Source of the DNA: CBDHGY01 sp965263325
GTDB taxonomy: Bacteria > Pseudomonadota > Alphaproteobacteria > Caulobacterales > Hyphomonadaceae
Reading direction: 5' to 3'
Assembly: GCA_965263325.1 (NCBI GenBank)
Contig: CBDHGY010000002.1
Coordinates: forward strand, 186,001 to 250,000
Length of the DNA stretch: 64,000 bases
How positions within the stretch are numbered: the first letter of the stretch is position 1; every line of letters begins with the position of its first letter. A program made the position numbers and the translations under genes. Below are positions 50,893-59,466 of the stretch, piece by piece. The notes below the pieces were generated by a model. The model was not told the DNA's origin and ran no database searches. It saw only the letters and a list, made by a program, of their open reading frames with translations.

Positions 50893-53055
50893 ATGGACCC
50901 TATGGATCAAATTCGAGAGACATTCTTTCAAGAATGCGAAGAGTTGATGGAGGTGCTCGAGGATGGCCTTAATGCAATGGAGGCCGGCGAGCACGACGAA
51001 GAAACTGTCAATGCCGTATTTCGGGCCGCGCATTCCATTAAGGGGGGCGCGGGAGCGTTTGGCTTGGACGCCCTCGTTTCTTTTGCCCACACATTCGAGA
51101 CAACGCTTGATGAGGTGCGTGCGGGGCGCCTAGAGGCAAATGCCGAGCTCATGCTTGTTTTCCTTCGGGCGGCAGACAGGTTGCGCGACCTAATAGCGGA
51201 TGCGCAGGCGGGTCAGGATTCTGACGAGGCGCAGTCAGCTGAAATTATTGAGGAATTGAAGGCTTTTGCTGGAATTGAGCACGAGGTTCAGGCAAGCGAC
51301 TTCGAATTCGATGCCGTGCCGCTTGATCTGGATTTGCCGCTTGGGCTCCCCGATCTGGGCGGAGGTCAAAGCGAGTGGCGTGTTTCGTTCGTCCCAAATG
51401 CGGGAATGTACAAACGCGGAAATGACTGCCTATTGCTGATCCGCGCACTTGCCAGCCTCGGCGATGCAAAAGTTTCTGGAATGCTTGCCGAAAAGCCCGA
51501 TTGGGAAAATTTCGACCCTGCAGAGGCTTATCTTTCCTGGCAAGTGATTTTGCCAGGCGATGTTGAAGAGGATGCGATCCGTGAGGTCTTTGAGTTCGTC
51601 GAGGATGACTGTCGTATCGAAATCGAGCTTGTCTCAGATGAAGGGCAAGAATTCGATGGTGCAGATGACTGGATATTGAACGACGTTCCGTCACCTGAAA
51701 TAGACCTGCCAGATCTCACCGCACAGGATGACTCTGACGAGCGGCCTGGCGGCGCTGATTTTGATTTCGAGCCAGAAGTGAATGAGCCGGAAAAGGCAAA
51801 GGTCGAAGAAGAAAAAGTTGAAGCGCCCGTTCAGGCAAAGTCTGCGCCGGTAAAAAAACCGAAGGCGACCATAAGGGTCGACCTTGAGCGTGTCGATCGC
51901 CTTATCAATCTCATCGGTGAGCTTGTTATCAATCAATCCATGTTGGCTCAGGGGCTTGAGGATGCAGGCATGACCGCTCAGCCGGCGCTGGCAGACGGTC
52001 TAGACGAGTTCAAACAATTAACGCGTGATATTCAGGAAGGCGTGATGGCGATCCGCGCTCAGCCTATCAAGCCATTGTTTCAGCGGATGTCTCGCATCGT
52101 GCGGGAGGCTTGCGGTGCCACAGAAAAATCAGCGCGACTAATTCTTGAAGGAGAGGCTACGGAAGTCGACAAGACCATTGTAGAGAGACTGTCAGACCCG
52201 CTCACGCACATGATCCGAAACGCCGTCGATCATGGTATTGAAATGCCTGACGTTCGTGAGGCGAACGGTAAACCGCGCGAAGGCATTGTGAGGCTTACAG
52301 CGAAACACGGTTCTGGCCGCGTGTTGATCGAGCTTGCCGATGACGGTGCTGGTGTCAATCGTAAGAAAGTCCGGGAAATTGCGGAAAGCAAAGGGCTTAT
52401 TTCTCCTGAGGCAGATCTCACCAATGCGGACATAGACAATCTGCTGTTTATGCCAGGGTTTTCAACGGCTCAGGAGGTGACGGATCTATCGGGCCGCGGT
52501 GTTGGAATGGACGTCGTGAAGCGCTCAATAGAAGCGCTCGGCGGCCGTGTCTCAATTTCATCAAATCCTGGAAAAGGCACGACTTTGTCGATCAGCCTGC
52601 CGCTGACATTGGCGGTTATGGATGGTATGGTTGTTCGCGTTGGAAGCGAGTTGATGATCATCCCAATCGCGGACATTTCAGAATCATTGTCTCCATCAGT
52701 CGAAACGATCTCGACGGTCGCAAGTGGCCAGAAAGCCCTTCTTGTGCGCGGCGAGTTTGTGCCACTGATCGAGATCGGCAGCGTTCTTGGCATGCAGTCT
52801 TCCATTAAAAGGTTGGAAGATTCGGTCGTCGTGCTGACGGAAACAGATGGCGACTCGCGATGTGCGTTGCTTGTTGATGGTATCCTGGATCAGCGGCAGG
52901 TTGTTATCAAAGGGCTTGAAGAAAATTACGGTCACGTGCCCGGAGTTGCGGCTGCGACAATATTAGGTGACGGGCGGATAGCGCTTATTCTTGATGTCGC
53001 GTCCGTTGTTCGCTTGGCAGAATTAAAACCCAGTTCCCTCCCGCAAGTGGCTTAA
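50893..53055 (+). CDS. cheA: Chemotaxis histidine kinase CheA
   Basis: A 720-residue kinase. P1 (HPt) has the phosphorylated His47 in AAHSIKGGAGAFG. A P2-like domain (about 138-245) begins EWRVSFVPNAGM. An acidic then Lys/Pro linker reaches 325. The P3 helix pair has VDRLINLIGELVINQS. P4 has the N box HMIRNAVDHGIE, ELADDGAGVN and GRGVGMDVVKRSI. P5 is CheW-like (about 580-715). It phosphorylates CheY and CheB in response to receptor signals. Confidence 0.96.
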   Translation: MDPMDQIRETFFQECEELMEVLEDGLNAMEAGEHDEETVNAVFRAAHSIKGGAGAFGLDALVSFAHTFETTLDEVRAGRLEANAELMLVFLRAADRLRDLIADAQAGQDSDEAQSAEIIEELKAFAGIEHEVQASDFEFDAVPLDLDLPLGLPDLGGGQSEWRVSFVPNAGMYKRGNDCLLLIRALASLGDAKVSGMLAEKPDWENFDPAEAYLSWQVILPGDVEEDAIREVFEFVEDDCRIEIELVSDEGQEFDGADDWILNDVPSPEIDLPDLTAQDDSDERPGGADFDFEPEVNEPEKAKVEEEKVEAPVQAKSAPVKKPKATIRVDLERVDRLINLIGELVINQSMLAQGLEDAGMTAQPALADGLDEFKQLTRDIQEGVMAIRAQPIKPLFQRMSRIVREACGATEKSARLILEGEATEVDKTIVERLSDPLTHMIRNAVDHGIEMPDVREANGKPREGIVRLTAKHGSGRVLIELADDGAGVNRKKVREIAESKGLISPEADLTNADIDNLLFMPGFSTAQEVTDLSGRGVGMDVVKRSIEALGGRVSISSNPGKGTTLSISLPLTLAVMDGMVVRVGSELMIIPIADISESLSPSVETISTVASGQKALLVRGEFVPLIEIGSVLGMQSSIKRLEDSVVVLTETDGDSRCALLVDGILDQRQVVIKGLEENYGHVPGVAAATILGDGRIALILDVASVVRLAELKPSSLPQVA

Positions 53056-53070
53056 GACAAGGTAGGTATC

Positions 53071-53559
53071 ATGCAGCAGGAAAGTGTTCAGGAGCCCGCT
53101 CAAATTTATGAGCCAGATACGCACAAATATATCTCATTTATTCTCGGCAATAATGAGTTTTGCGTTGATATTTTGACCGTGCGTGAGATTGGTGGCTGGT
53201 CAGAGCCAACGGCTCTTCCGCACGCGCCATCTTATGTCTGCGGTGTAATAAACCTTCGCGGGACCGTTTTGCCGATAATCGATTTTGCGGCACGTATTGG
53301 AATCCATCGGGAAGATGGCAACGTGGCGCGCCCCGTCACAATTATTATGCAGGTCGACGACCGGTTGTTCGGGATCAAGGTGGATTCCGTCTCCGATATT
53401 CTCGTGCTTGATCGGGCGAAAATGCAGAAAGTCCCTGACGGCTCAGGCGATGAAGCAAATTCATTTCTTGAGAGCATTATGGCGATGGATAATCGGATGA
53501 TCCGAGTTGTCGATGCATCCAGCTTGTTTCCTGCTGCCGAGTTGAGCCTAAACTCATGA
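53071..53559 (+). CDS. cheW: Chemotaxis adaptor CheW
   Basis: A 162-residue CheW with FILGNNEFCVDILTVREI, PSYVCGVINLRGTVLPIIDF and a C-terminal DNRMIRVVDASSLF. CheW links receptors to CheA. It lies 15 bases after cheA, and its last four bases overlap cheR. Confidence 0.95.
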   Translation: MQQESVQEPAQIYEPDTHKYISFILGNNEFCVDILTVREIGGWSEPTALPHAPSYVCGVINLRGTVLPIIDFAARIGIHREDGNVARPVTIIMQVDDRLFGIKVDSVSDILVLDRAKMQKVPDGSGDEANSFLESIMAMDNRMIRVVDASSLFPAAELSLNS

Positions 53560-54410
53560 CGCCCTTAGCTTCTTCCTCATCTGTTTTGCCGTCTGCGCGT
53601 CGTCCTTCCGGCGAGCGCGAAGTTTTCTTGCAAGTTGCGAAAATGATGGAGGATATTTCTGGAAATGTTTTTCCAGATTCGAAGAGTTCTCTGGTTCACT
53701 CCCGAATAGCGAAACGTGTGCTGGCGCTTAGGATGTCGGGCACTCCCGAGTATATGGAATTTATTTCAACAGACGCCGGCGCATCCGAACGAGAAGAACT
53801 AATCTTCGCGCTGACCACAAACGTGACGCGTTTTTTTCGCGAGCCGCATCATTTTGATGATTTAAAACAAAGTGTTTTGCCAAGGTTGATCGCTAGAGCT
53901 GCCGAAGGAAAGCGTGTGCGTATCTGGTCTGCTGGATGCTCGAGCGGCGAAGAGCCCTATACGATTGCGATGACAGCGCTCGCGCTCGATCCGCACCTTG
54001 GCCATTATGATTTTAAAATTCTCGCGACCGATCTTGATCGGAATGTTGTCGCAAAAGCCAAAAATGGAGTTTATCCGATCTCTGCGCGAGACGGAATTCC
54101 TGAAGAGTATCAGAGCCAGTTTGAATCAACGCCAACGACAATTGAGATGTCGGAGGCCGTTAAAAACATTATTACTTTTCGCGAGCTTAACCTTTTGCAT
54201 CAATGGCCATTCGCCGGCAGCTTCGACATCATTTTTTGTCGAAATGTCGTGATCTACTTTAGCGACGAATTGTCAGACAAATTGTGGCTCCGTTTTGTCG
54301 ATCGGCTGGTTTCGGGAGGACGACTATACGCCGGTCACTCTGAAAGAATACGAATGCCCGAAGCAAAAGGGCTGAAGCCTTACGGGATATCTTCCTATGA
54401 AAAGCTCTAA
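53556..54410 (+). CDS. cheR: Chemotaxis protein methyltransferase CheR
   Basis: A 284-residue SAM-dependent methyltransferase that methylates receptor glutamates. It has TTNVTRFFREPHHFD, the SAM loop IWSAGCSSGEEPYTIAM, ILATDLDRNVVAKA, IIFCRNVVIYF and GGRLYAGHSERI. The start codon overlaps the cheW stop. The single receptor gene in this locus ends in a CheR/CheB-tether-like motif. Confidence 0.95.
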   Translation: MTPLASSSSVLPSARRPSGEREVFLQVAKMMEDISGNVFPDSKSSLVHSRIAKRVLALRMSGTPEYMEFISTDAGASEREELIFALTTNVTRFFREPHHFDDLKQSVLPRLIARAAEGKRVRIWSAGCSSGEEPYTIAMTALALDPHLGHYDFKILATDLDRNVVAKAKNGVYPISARDGIPEEYQSQFESTPTTIEMSEAVKNIITFRELNLLHQWPFAGSFDIIFCRNVVIYFSDELSDKLWLRFVDRLVSGGRLYAGHSERIRMPEAKGLKPYGISSYEKL

Positions 54411-54433
54411 TTTCCCAATGAGAGGATCACTAA

Positions 54434-54820
54434 ATGTCTGCTAGAAATTCACTACGCGTGTTGGTCGTAGATGACATGGCTGCAAGCCGCGGCATCATGG
54501 TCAATACGCTCGAAAATTTTGGTATCAAGTCTGTTTTTAATGAGGCTTCAGCCGACGACGCCTTGTCATTCATGCTGAAAAATCCGGTTCATCTGATCAT
54601 GGCAGATTATCACATGCCGAATAAGAACGGGTTAGACTTGCTATCTGCGGTGAGATCGAATCGTCAAACCAGCCGAACAGGTTTCATTTTGGTGTCTGGT
54701 ACTGCTGATGAGCAGATCATAAATAAAGGCCGTCAGCTTGGGATGAATAATTTCATTGCCAAACCGTTTACGCCTGAAAAGATCAAAGCGGCGATCGAGC
54801 GCGTTGTAGGGCGCCTGTAA
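54434..54820 (+). CDS. Second CheY-like response regulator
   Basis: A 128-residue receiver domain. It has Asp13-Asp14, phosphoacceptor Asp58 in IMADYHMPNKNG, a conserved Ser-Gly-Thr switch in LVSGTADEQ, and Lys in AKPFTPEK. It differs clearly from the first CheY. Multiple CheYs in alphaproteobacterial che loci often act as phosphate sinks. It is followed at six bases by a small helical protein that may be its partner. Confidence 0.9.
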   Translation: MSARNSLRVLVVDDMAASRGIMVNTLENFGIKSVFNEASADDALSFMLKNPVHLIMADYHMPNKNGLDLLSAVRSNRQTSRTGFILVSGTADEQIINKGRQLGMNNFIAKPFTPEKIKAAIERVVGRL

Positions 54821-54826
54821 TAATCA

Positions 54827-55195
54827 ATGACAGATTCGGTGGCTATCCCTCAGAATGATACTTGCGGCGAGCACAGTTTGGATCATGTTCTGTCACGCGT
54901 TTCGAAACTCCTTGAAGAGCTTAGATCCGCCTGTCTAGAGGTACAGGATGCAGCCAATGTTGAAGGTGCTGAACTTAGCTCACGTGCTGTTATGAAAGCA
55001 CAGGCGCTAGATCGGATTACACAGTCGCTGGAGTGTCTTGCGAAGTTCAATTTCGAACTGGCTAAGTTAAACACCATAGATGAAGTGTTTGTTGGCCAGG
55101 AGCAGTTTTCAGCGATCAATTTGCCATCTGTCCGGGCCGTATTAGAAGACCGGATAGAAACAAGTGAAGATGCCGGAGAGATTGCACTGTTTTAA
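54827..55195 (+). CDS. Small helical chemotaxis-locus protein, CheZ-like tail
   Basis: A 122-residue mostly helical protein of no recognised family. Long helices (about 18-50 and 55-85) have heptad-like spacing. It ends in an acidic stretch then EIALF, a pattern similar to the CheY-binding tail of CheZ (acidic residues, then LxF). No catalytic motif is visible. It is six bases after the second cheY gene. It might be a phosphatase or docking partner for it; this is inference. Confidence 0.6.
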   Translation: MTDSVAIPQNDTCGEHSLDHVLSRVSKLLEELRSACLEVQDAANVEGAELSSRAVMKAQALDRITQSLECLAKFNFELAKLNTIDEVFVGQEQFSAINLPSVRAVLEDRIETSEDAGEIALF

Positions 55196-55228
55196 GTCTC
55201 CGATTGATGGCCGTTTAATCTCATACAC

Positions 55229-55786
55229 CTAAAACAATTCAACATCGCTCGAAGGTTTGACTGGTTTCACAGGTCTGACCTCCTGGATTTCTTCAGTCTC
55301 AGCTACTTGCATGTAACGCATTTGAACGCGTCCAGATGCTGGCCAGTATCTTAATCGCCGGCCGCGTCGTCCGCCCGTATCTTCTGCGATGATCGGAAAG
55401 CCCTCATCCTTCAGAAACTGATGGGCAAAAGCAACATTGCGCTCACCAATATTGGAAAGCCCGCTAATCATACTCGCGCCGCCAAAAAGCTTTGCCTGAA
55501 GCTTTGATCGAACGGCGCCATTTCTCAGAAGCCCGTTGATCAGCAATTCCATTGAGTGCAATCCGAAGATTACGCCATCAACAGATGAAGCGTCGCCATC
55601 TGGCAACAGGAAATGGTTCATTCCGCCCATTTGGGCATCAGGATCGTGCAGACAGACGCTCACGCACGATCCGAGGACCGTGTTCAGCGCGCAAGCTGGA
55701 TCAGTCGATGCAGCAAATTCACCTTGCAGCACGGTGTGTGCGCCAGTCACATTAATAGGATCAATAGTTTCACGGGCGTTTTGCAT
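55229..55786 (-). CDS. cheD: Chemoreceptor glutamine deamidase CheD
   Basis: A 185-residue CheD with LGSCVSVCLHDPDAQMGGMNHFLLPDG split by family-conserved positions: the catalytic Cys41 and His58. It deamidates receptor glutamines. The C-terminus has a PVKPVKP linker and the acidic tail SSDVELF. It overlaps the cheB 3' end by 17 bases and is read from the opposite strand to the main che run. Confidence 0.94.
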   Translation of the reverse strand: MQNARETIDPINVTGAHTVLQGEFAASTDPACALNTVLGSCVSVCLHDPDAQMGGMNHFLLPDGDASSVDGVIFGLHSMELLINGLLRNGAVRSKLQAKLFGGASMISGLSNIGERNVAFAHQFLKDEGFPIIAEDTGGRRGRRLRYWPASGRVQMRYMQVAETEEIQEVRPVKPVKPSSDVELF

Positions 55787-56795
55787 TGCAAGCCTCTAAA
55801 ATTGTGGGCCCGATAAGATTGAGCGGAAGTTGTTTTTGAACTGCGCCGCGTTCGAATGCCACACGCGGCATCCCGTAGATCACTGAACTGTCTTTATTTT
55901 GCCCGATCGTGCGTCCACCCGCTTGCCGTATTGCCAGGAGACCATCTGCGCCGTCGGCGCCCATTCCTGTCAAGAGAACTCCGAGTGCGCGATTGCCAAG
56001 TTTAGCCACCGAGTCGAACAGCTCATCGACCGAGGGTGAGTGCCCGCTGCGGGAAGGGCCTTCGCGCAACCGGCACCGGATGCCGCTGCGATAATCTAGG
56101 TGAAGATGGCGATCACCGCCCGGGGCCAGATAAACCGTTCCGGCCCGGACACTCATGCCGTCTTCGGCTTCCACCACATTCACCGCTGTGGTCGCATTTA
56201 ACCTTCGTGCAAAATTGGCGGTAAATTTCGGCGGCATATGCTGCACAATCACGGTCGGCGGGCAATTTTCAGGATAATGCGAGATAACGGTTTGAAGTGC
56301 ATCGACCCCGCCGGTTGACGCTCCAATTGCAACGACGCAACGGCCGGGTGTGAATGCCTTCTTGGGCTCTGCTGAGATAGATTCTTCTGGATCATCTTTT
56401 GATAGCTTTGCAGAGCTTGCTGCGATAACTTTACTTGGCAGGCTGGCCAACGCTGCCACCGCGTCGGGTGCATTCGGCTTCGCAATGAAGTCTAACGCCC
56501 CAAGCTCAAGCGCAGACATTGTCTGCTCTGCTCCAGCCGTGGTTGCTGAAGCAACCATGACAACAGGGGTAGGGCGAGCGGCCATAAGTTTTTCAAGAAA
56601 CTCAAGCCCATTCATGCGAGGCATCTCAATGTCGAGCGTGATCACATCAGGTGCAAGTTGTTTGATCAGGCCTCGGGCTTCATAGGGATCTGCTGCCTCG
56701 CCTACAACTTCAATGTCAGGATCACTCGTCAGAATGTGGCGCAGCATAGCCCTCATGGTCGCGGAATCTTCAACAATAAGTACACGGACAGGCAT
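55770..56795 (-). CDS. cheB: Chemotaxis response regulator / methylesterase CheB
   Basis: A 341-residue protein with an N-terminal receiver (Asp55 in ITLDIEMPRMNG) and a C-terminal methylesterase domain with the Ser nucleophile in AIGASTGGVDAL, His in QHMPPKFTANF, and Asp in LTGMGADGADGL. It removes receptor methyl groups or deamidates. The ATG at 56795 gives the usual MPVRVLIVEDS start; the frame from 56849 adds a Lys/Arg-rich stretch without support. It lies 56 bases after the receptor gene. Confidence 0.95.
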   Translation of the reverse strand: MPVRVLIVEDSATMRAMLRHILTSDPDIEVVGEAADPYEARGLIKQLAPDVITLDIEMPRMNGLEFLEKLMAARPTPVVMVASATTAGAEQTMSALELGALDFIAKPNAPDAVAALASLPSKVIAASSAKLSKDDPEESISAEPKKAFTPGRCVVAIGASTGGVDALQTVISHYPENCPPTVIVQHMPPKFTANFARRLNATTAVNVVEAEDGMSVRAGTVYLAPGGDRHLHLDYRSGIRCRLREGPSRSGHSPSVDELFDSVAKLGNRALGVLLTGMGADGADGLLAIRQAGGRTIGQNKDSSVIYGMPRVAFERGAVQKQLPLNLIGPTILEACNAKRP

Positions 56796-56851
56796 TCTGC
56801 GTCGCTTTCTTCGTTTGGCTGTATACTGACTTGGGACGAGTGGTTGCACTG

Positions 56852-59158
56852 TTAGAACTCGAACCAGTCATCTTCACTTGGTTGGTTCTGCGGAGTTGTC
56901 TTTAGTGCAGCAGAGCCTTGGGTGGCGAATGCCTGTACGCGTTTCTGTTGTTCGCCAACACTGCCTGGCTTCTGTAGCCCGCTGGTGACGGCAGACCGAA
57001 CTGTTGTGCCGCTGGAGGTGCTAAAGCGTCTAACAAGTTGACCAAGCTGTCCAGCATCCTGGCGCAGCGCGTGGCTCGCCGCCGTCGACTCTTCAACCAT
57101 CGCAGCATTTTGCTGCGTAACCTGATCTAGCTGCGACACAGCGGAGTTGATCTCCGCAAGACCCATGGATTGCTCTTGGGCTGCAGACGAAATCCCAGAC
57201 ACCGCCTCACTGATTTTGCGAACTGATTCCGAGATTTGTCGCAACGCGTCGCCAGCTTCGTTGACTTGCTGCACGCCAACCGAGACATGCTGCTCACTAA
57301 CTGTAATCAATTCCTTGATTTCTTTTGCGGCATTTGAAGAGCGTTGGGCAAGTGCGCGAACTTCGGACGCAACAACCGCAAAACCTCTCCCCGCATCACC
57401 AGCGCGCGCCGCCTCGACACCCGCGTTAAGCGCGAGGAGATTTGTCTGAAATGCGATATCATCAATCACACCGACGATCTGCGAAATTTGGTCCGCGGAC
57501 TTCTCGATATTGCCCATGGCATCGATGGCTTGATCGACGATCGCGCCGCTGGATTCAGCATTGTTTCGCGCTGAATTCACAAGATCGTTGGCGCGGTGCG
57601 CGCCGCTGGCCGTAGACGACACACTCGATGTCATTTCCTCAATCGCAGCAGCTGTTTCTTCGAGAGTTGCAGCCTGGTTTTCGGTGCGACGCGACAAATC
57701 ATCAGCGGCCTGACTGATCTCATGGGCTGAATCGTTAATCTGAGATGTTGTGTTCGTGACCGACGTGAATGACTCATCAAGTGATTCAAGGGTCTTATTG
57801 AAATCCAACCTTAGCTGCTCGTAAGTAGAAGCAAATTGTGTGTTGATCCGGTAAGACAGATCACCTTCGGAAATTTTTCGTAGCGCCTCACCTAGAGCAT
57901 CGACAACTTTGACCTGCTCAGTTTCAAGCAGTTTGCTTGATCGAAGCTGTTCTTGAAAGTGTTGAAGCGTCACGGCAATCGACCCGATTTCATCACCGCG
58001 ACCCGTAACTGGAATCTCTTTGCTCAGGTCGCCCTCTGCCATCTTTGCCATTGATGTCTCAATTTCGTGGATTGGGCGGGTGAACGTTCGAGCGAGTAAA
58101 TAGCTTAAGAAGCCGACACCAAGTGCTGAAATTAGCAATTGAATCAGCATGTTATTCCGCAAGGACGCGGCCGGAGCGTGCAGCTCCGCAACGTTCTGTT
58201 CCGTCACAAAAGTGTATGTCGTTCCGAGAAACTCAAAATCCCTTGTTTCGCGCAGAACTGGCTCGCCGAGCAATCCGGTTTGCTGATCAGATCCCAAATC
58301 GATTGATTTCTTCAAGATGTCCGATGCTTCTGTTTCTGGCAGGTCATTCCTCAGCAGCCCATCTGACCCTACAATGTAGCTTAGACCTGTTTCGCCAAGG
58401 CCAGCCCGTTGGGCCATCAGGTTGTTCAGTTCGCCGACCGGCATCTGGAAAGCGAGAACTCCCTGAAAGCTACCGTTTTCTGAGAGGATGGGAGTGGAAA
58501 TGAAACTTGCAGGAGCATCAGCGCTAGGCCCGTAAGGTTTGAAATCAAAGAAGCTGAGCTCACCTGTTATGGCTTTTGATCGCGCCGTCCTGAATGCCGC
58601 GCCGAGATCCGTGCCAGCCCATTGTCCGGATACGAAATTGGTGGCGTAGTCAGACTCTTTATAAACTGAGTAGATCAGATCGCCTTCAGCATCAAAAAGG
58701 AAAATATCGTAATAGCCGCCGCGTTTCAGCACGCCTCTAAAGTAGGGGTGGTACTGCGCGTGGACATCACTGTATAGTGATCCGTCATTGGCCTTGTTAA
58801 GATTGTCTTTCTGTCCAGCGGGGTTCGGGTTGTTATTGATATATGCGTTCTGCAGATAGGAAGTGGGGCTTTCGCCGAGCTGCAACCAGGCAGCGCTAAA
58901 TTCTGAAATCGCCTTGCGAACGTCGGGCTCGTCGCGTAAAATCTCAAGGTCTCTTTCGATCGAATGAAGCCAGTTTTCGAGCCCTGTTTCTTGGGCGGTC
59001 AATATGGCGTTCAAGTTCGATTGCGCCTGATGTGTGAGGGTTGACGACGAATGTTGATACGCAATGTATGCGGTAGCTCCTGCCGTAACGGTGCTCAGCG
59101 CAATAATTGATACCGGCAATTTGGTTGATAACTTCAGCTTCTGAGTAAAGTTCGGCAT
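56852..59158 (-). CDS. Methyl-accepting chemotaxis protein
   Basis: A 768-residue receptor. A membrane segment at about 14-34 is followed by a large dCache-like sensor domain (about 40-330) with RGGYYDIFLFDAEGDLIYSV and GLGETGLSYIVG. A second segment lies at 336-357, HAMP at about 358-412, and a long signalling domain with EVRALAQRSSNAAKEI at the hairpin tip. The C-terminus DWFEF fits the CheR/CheB-binding pentapeptide pattern (x-W-x-x-F). The ligand is unknown. Confidence 0.93.
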   Translation of the reverse strand: MPNFTQKLKLSTKLPVSIIALSTVTAGATAYIAYQHSSSTLTHQAQSNLNAILTAQETGLENWLHSIERDLEILRDEPDVRKAISEFSAAWLQLGESPTSYLQNAYINNNPNPAGQKDNLNKANDGSLYSDVHAQYHPYFRGVLKRGGYYDIFLFDAEGDLIYSVYKESDYATNFVSGQWAGTDLGAAFRTARSKAITGELSFFDFKPYGPSADAPASFISTPILSENGSFQGVLAFQMPVGELNNLMAQRAGLGETGLSYIVGSDGLLRNDLPETEASDILKKSIDLGSDQQTGLLGEPVLRETRDFEFLGTTYTFVTEQNVAELHAPAASLRNNMLIQLLISALGVGFLSYLLARTFTRPIHEIETSMAKMAEGDLSKEIPVTGRGDEIGSIAVTLQHFQEQLRSSKLLETEQVKVVDALGEALRKISEGDLSYRINTQFASTYEQLRLDFNKTLESLDESFTSVTNTTSQINDSAHEISQAADDLSRRTENQAATLEETAAAIEEMTSSVSSTASGAHRANDLVNSARNNAESSGAIVDQAIDAMGNIEKSADQISQIVGVIDDIAFQTNLLALNAGVEAARAGDAGRGFAVVASEVRALAQRSSNAAKEIKELITVSEQHVSVGVQQVNEAGDALRQISESVRKISEAVSGISSAAQEQSMGLAEINSAVSQLDQVTQQNAAMVEESTAASHALRQDAGQLGQLVRRFSTSSGTTVRSAVTSGLQKPGSVGEQQKRVQAFATQGSAALKTTPQNQPSEDDWFEF

Positions 59159-59466
59159 AGGTGATCCTGTTTCGTATTCTAACGCTTATGCAGCCTCGGT
59201 CAGATCAAGCGAATCTGATCGCCTACATCATCGTGACAACAGGCTCCTGCCTGAGAGAATTTGGTTAATTTGTTGTGAAGTGCCTTTGCGGGCGGATATT
59301 CTCATCAAACCCCGACAGGCCCTCTAAACGTCCGCATTCAGGCAATTATTCATGCGATCCGGCGTAAACCCCTTGCGTAAACAGGGGGCAAAGTCTTATC
59401 TATAATCGATAAGGCGGCGCATTCGCGGGCCACTACTCCATTAGTTAAATTGAAGGGATATCGCCC
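59159..59466. other. Divergent control region between receptor and TelA-like operon
   Basis: 308 bases. Features from left to right: an inverted repeat TCAGAT/ATCTGA (59200-59205, 59213-59218); two direct copies of GCGTAAAC 13 bases apart (59362-59369, 59375-59382); a CCCCT/AGGGG hairpin (59369-59373, 59383-59387); and a TATAAT box inside an inverted repeat (59395-59413). Confidence 0.6.
59395..59413 (+). promoter_or_regulatory. TATAAT box within an inverted repeat (candidate operator)
   Basis: CTTATC (59395-59400) and GATAAG (59408-59413) flank TATAATC. The central hexamer (59401-59406) is a perfect -10 box, so a protein bound here would block transcription of the operon starting at 59467. 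No good -35 was found at the right distance, which would suit activation by a protein bound to the GCGTAAAC repeats upstream. Confidence 0.45.
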
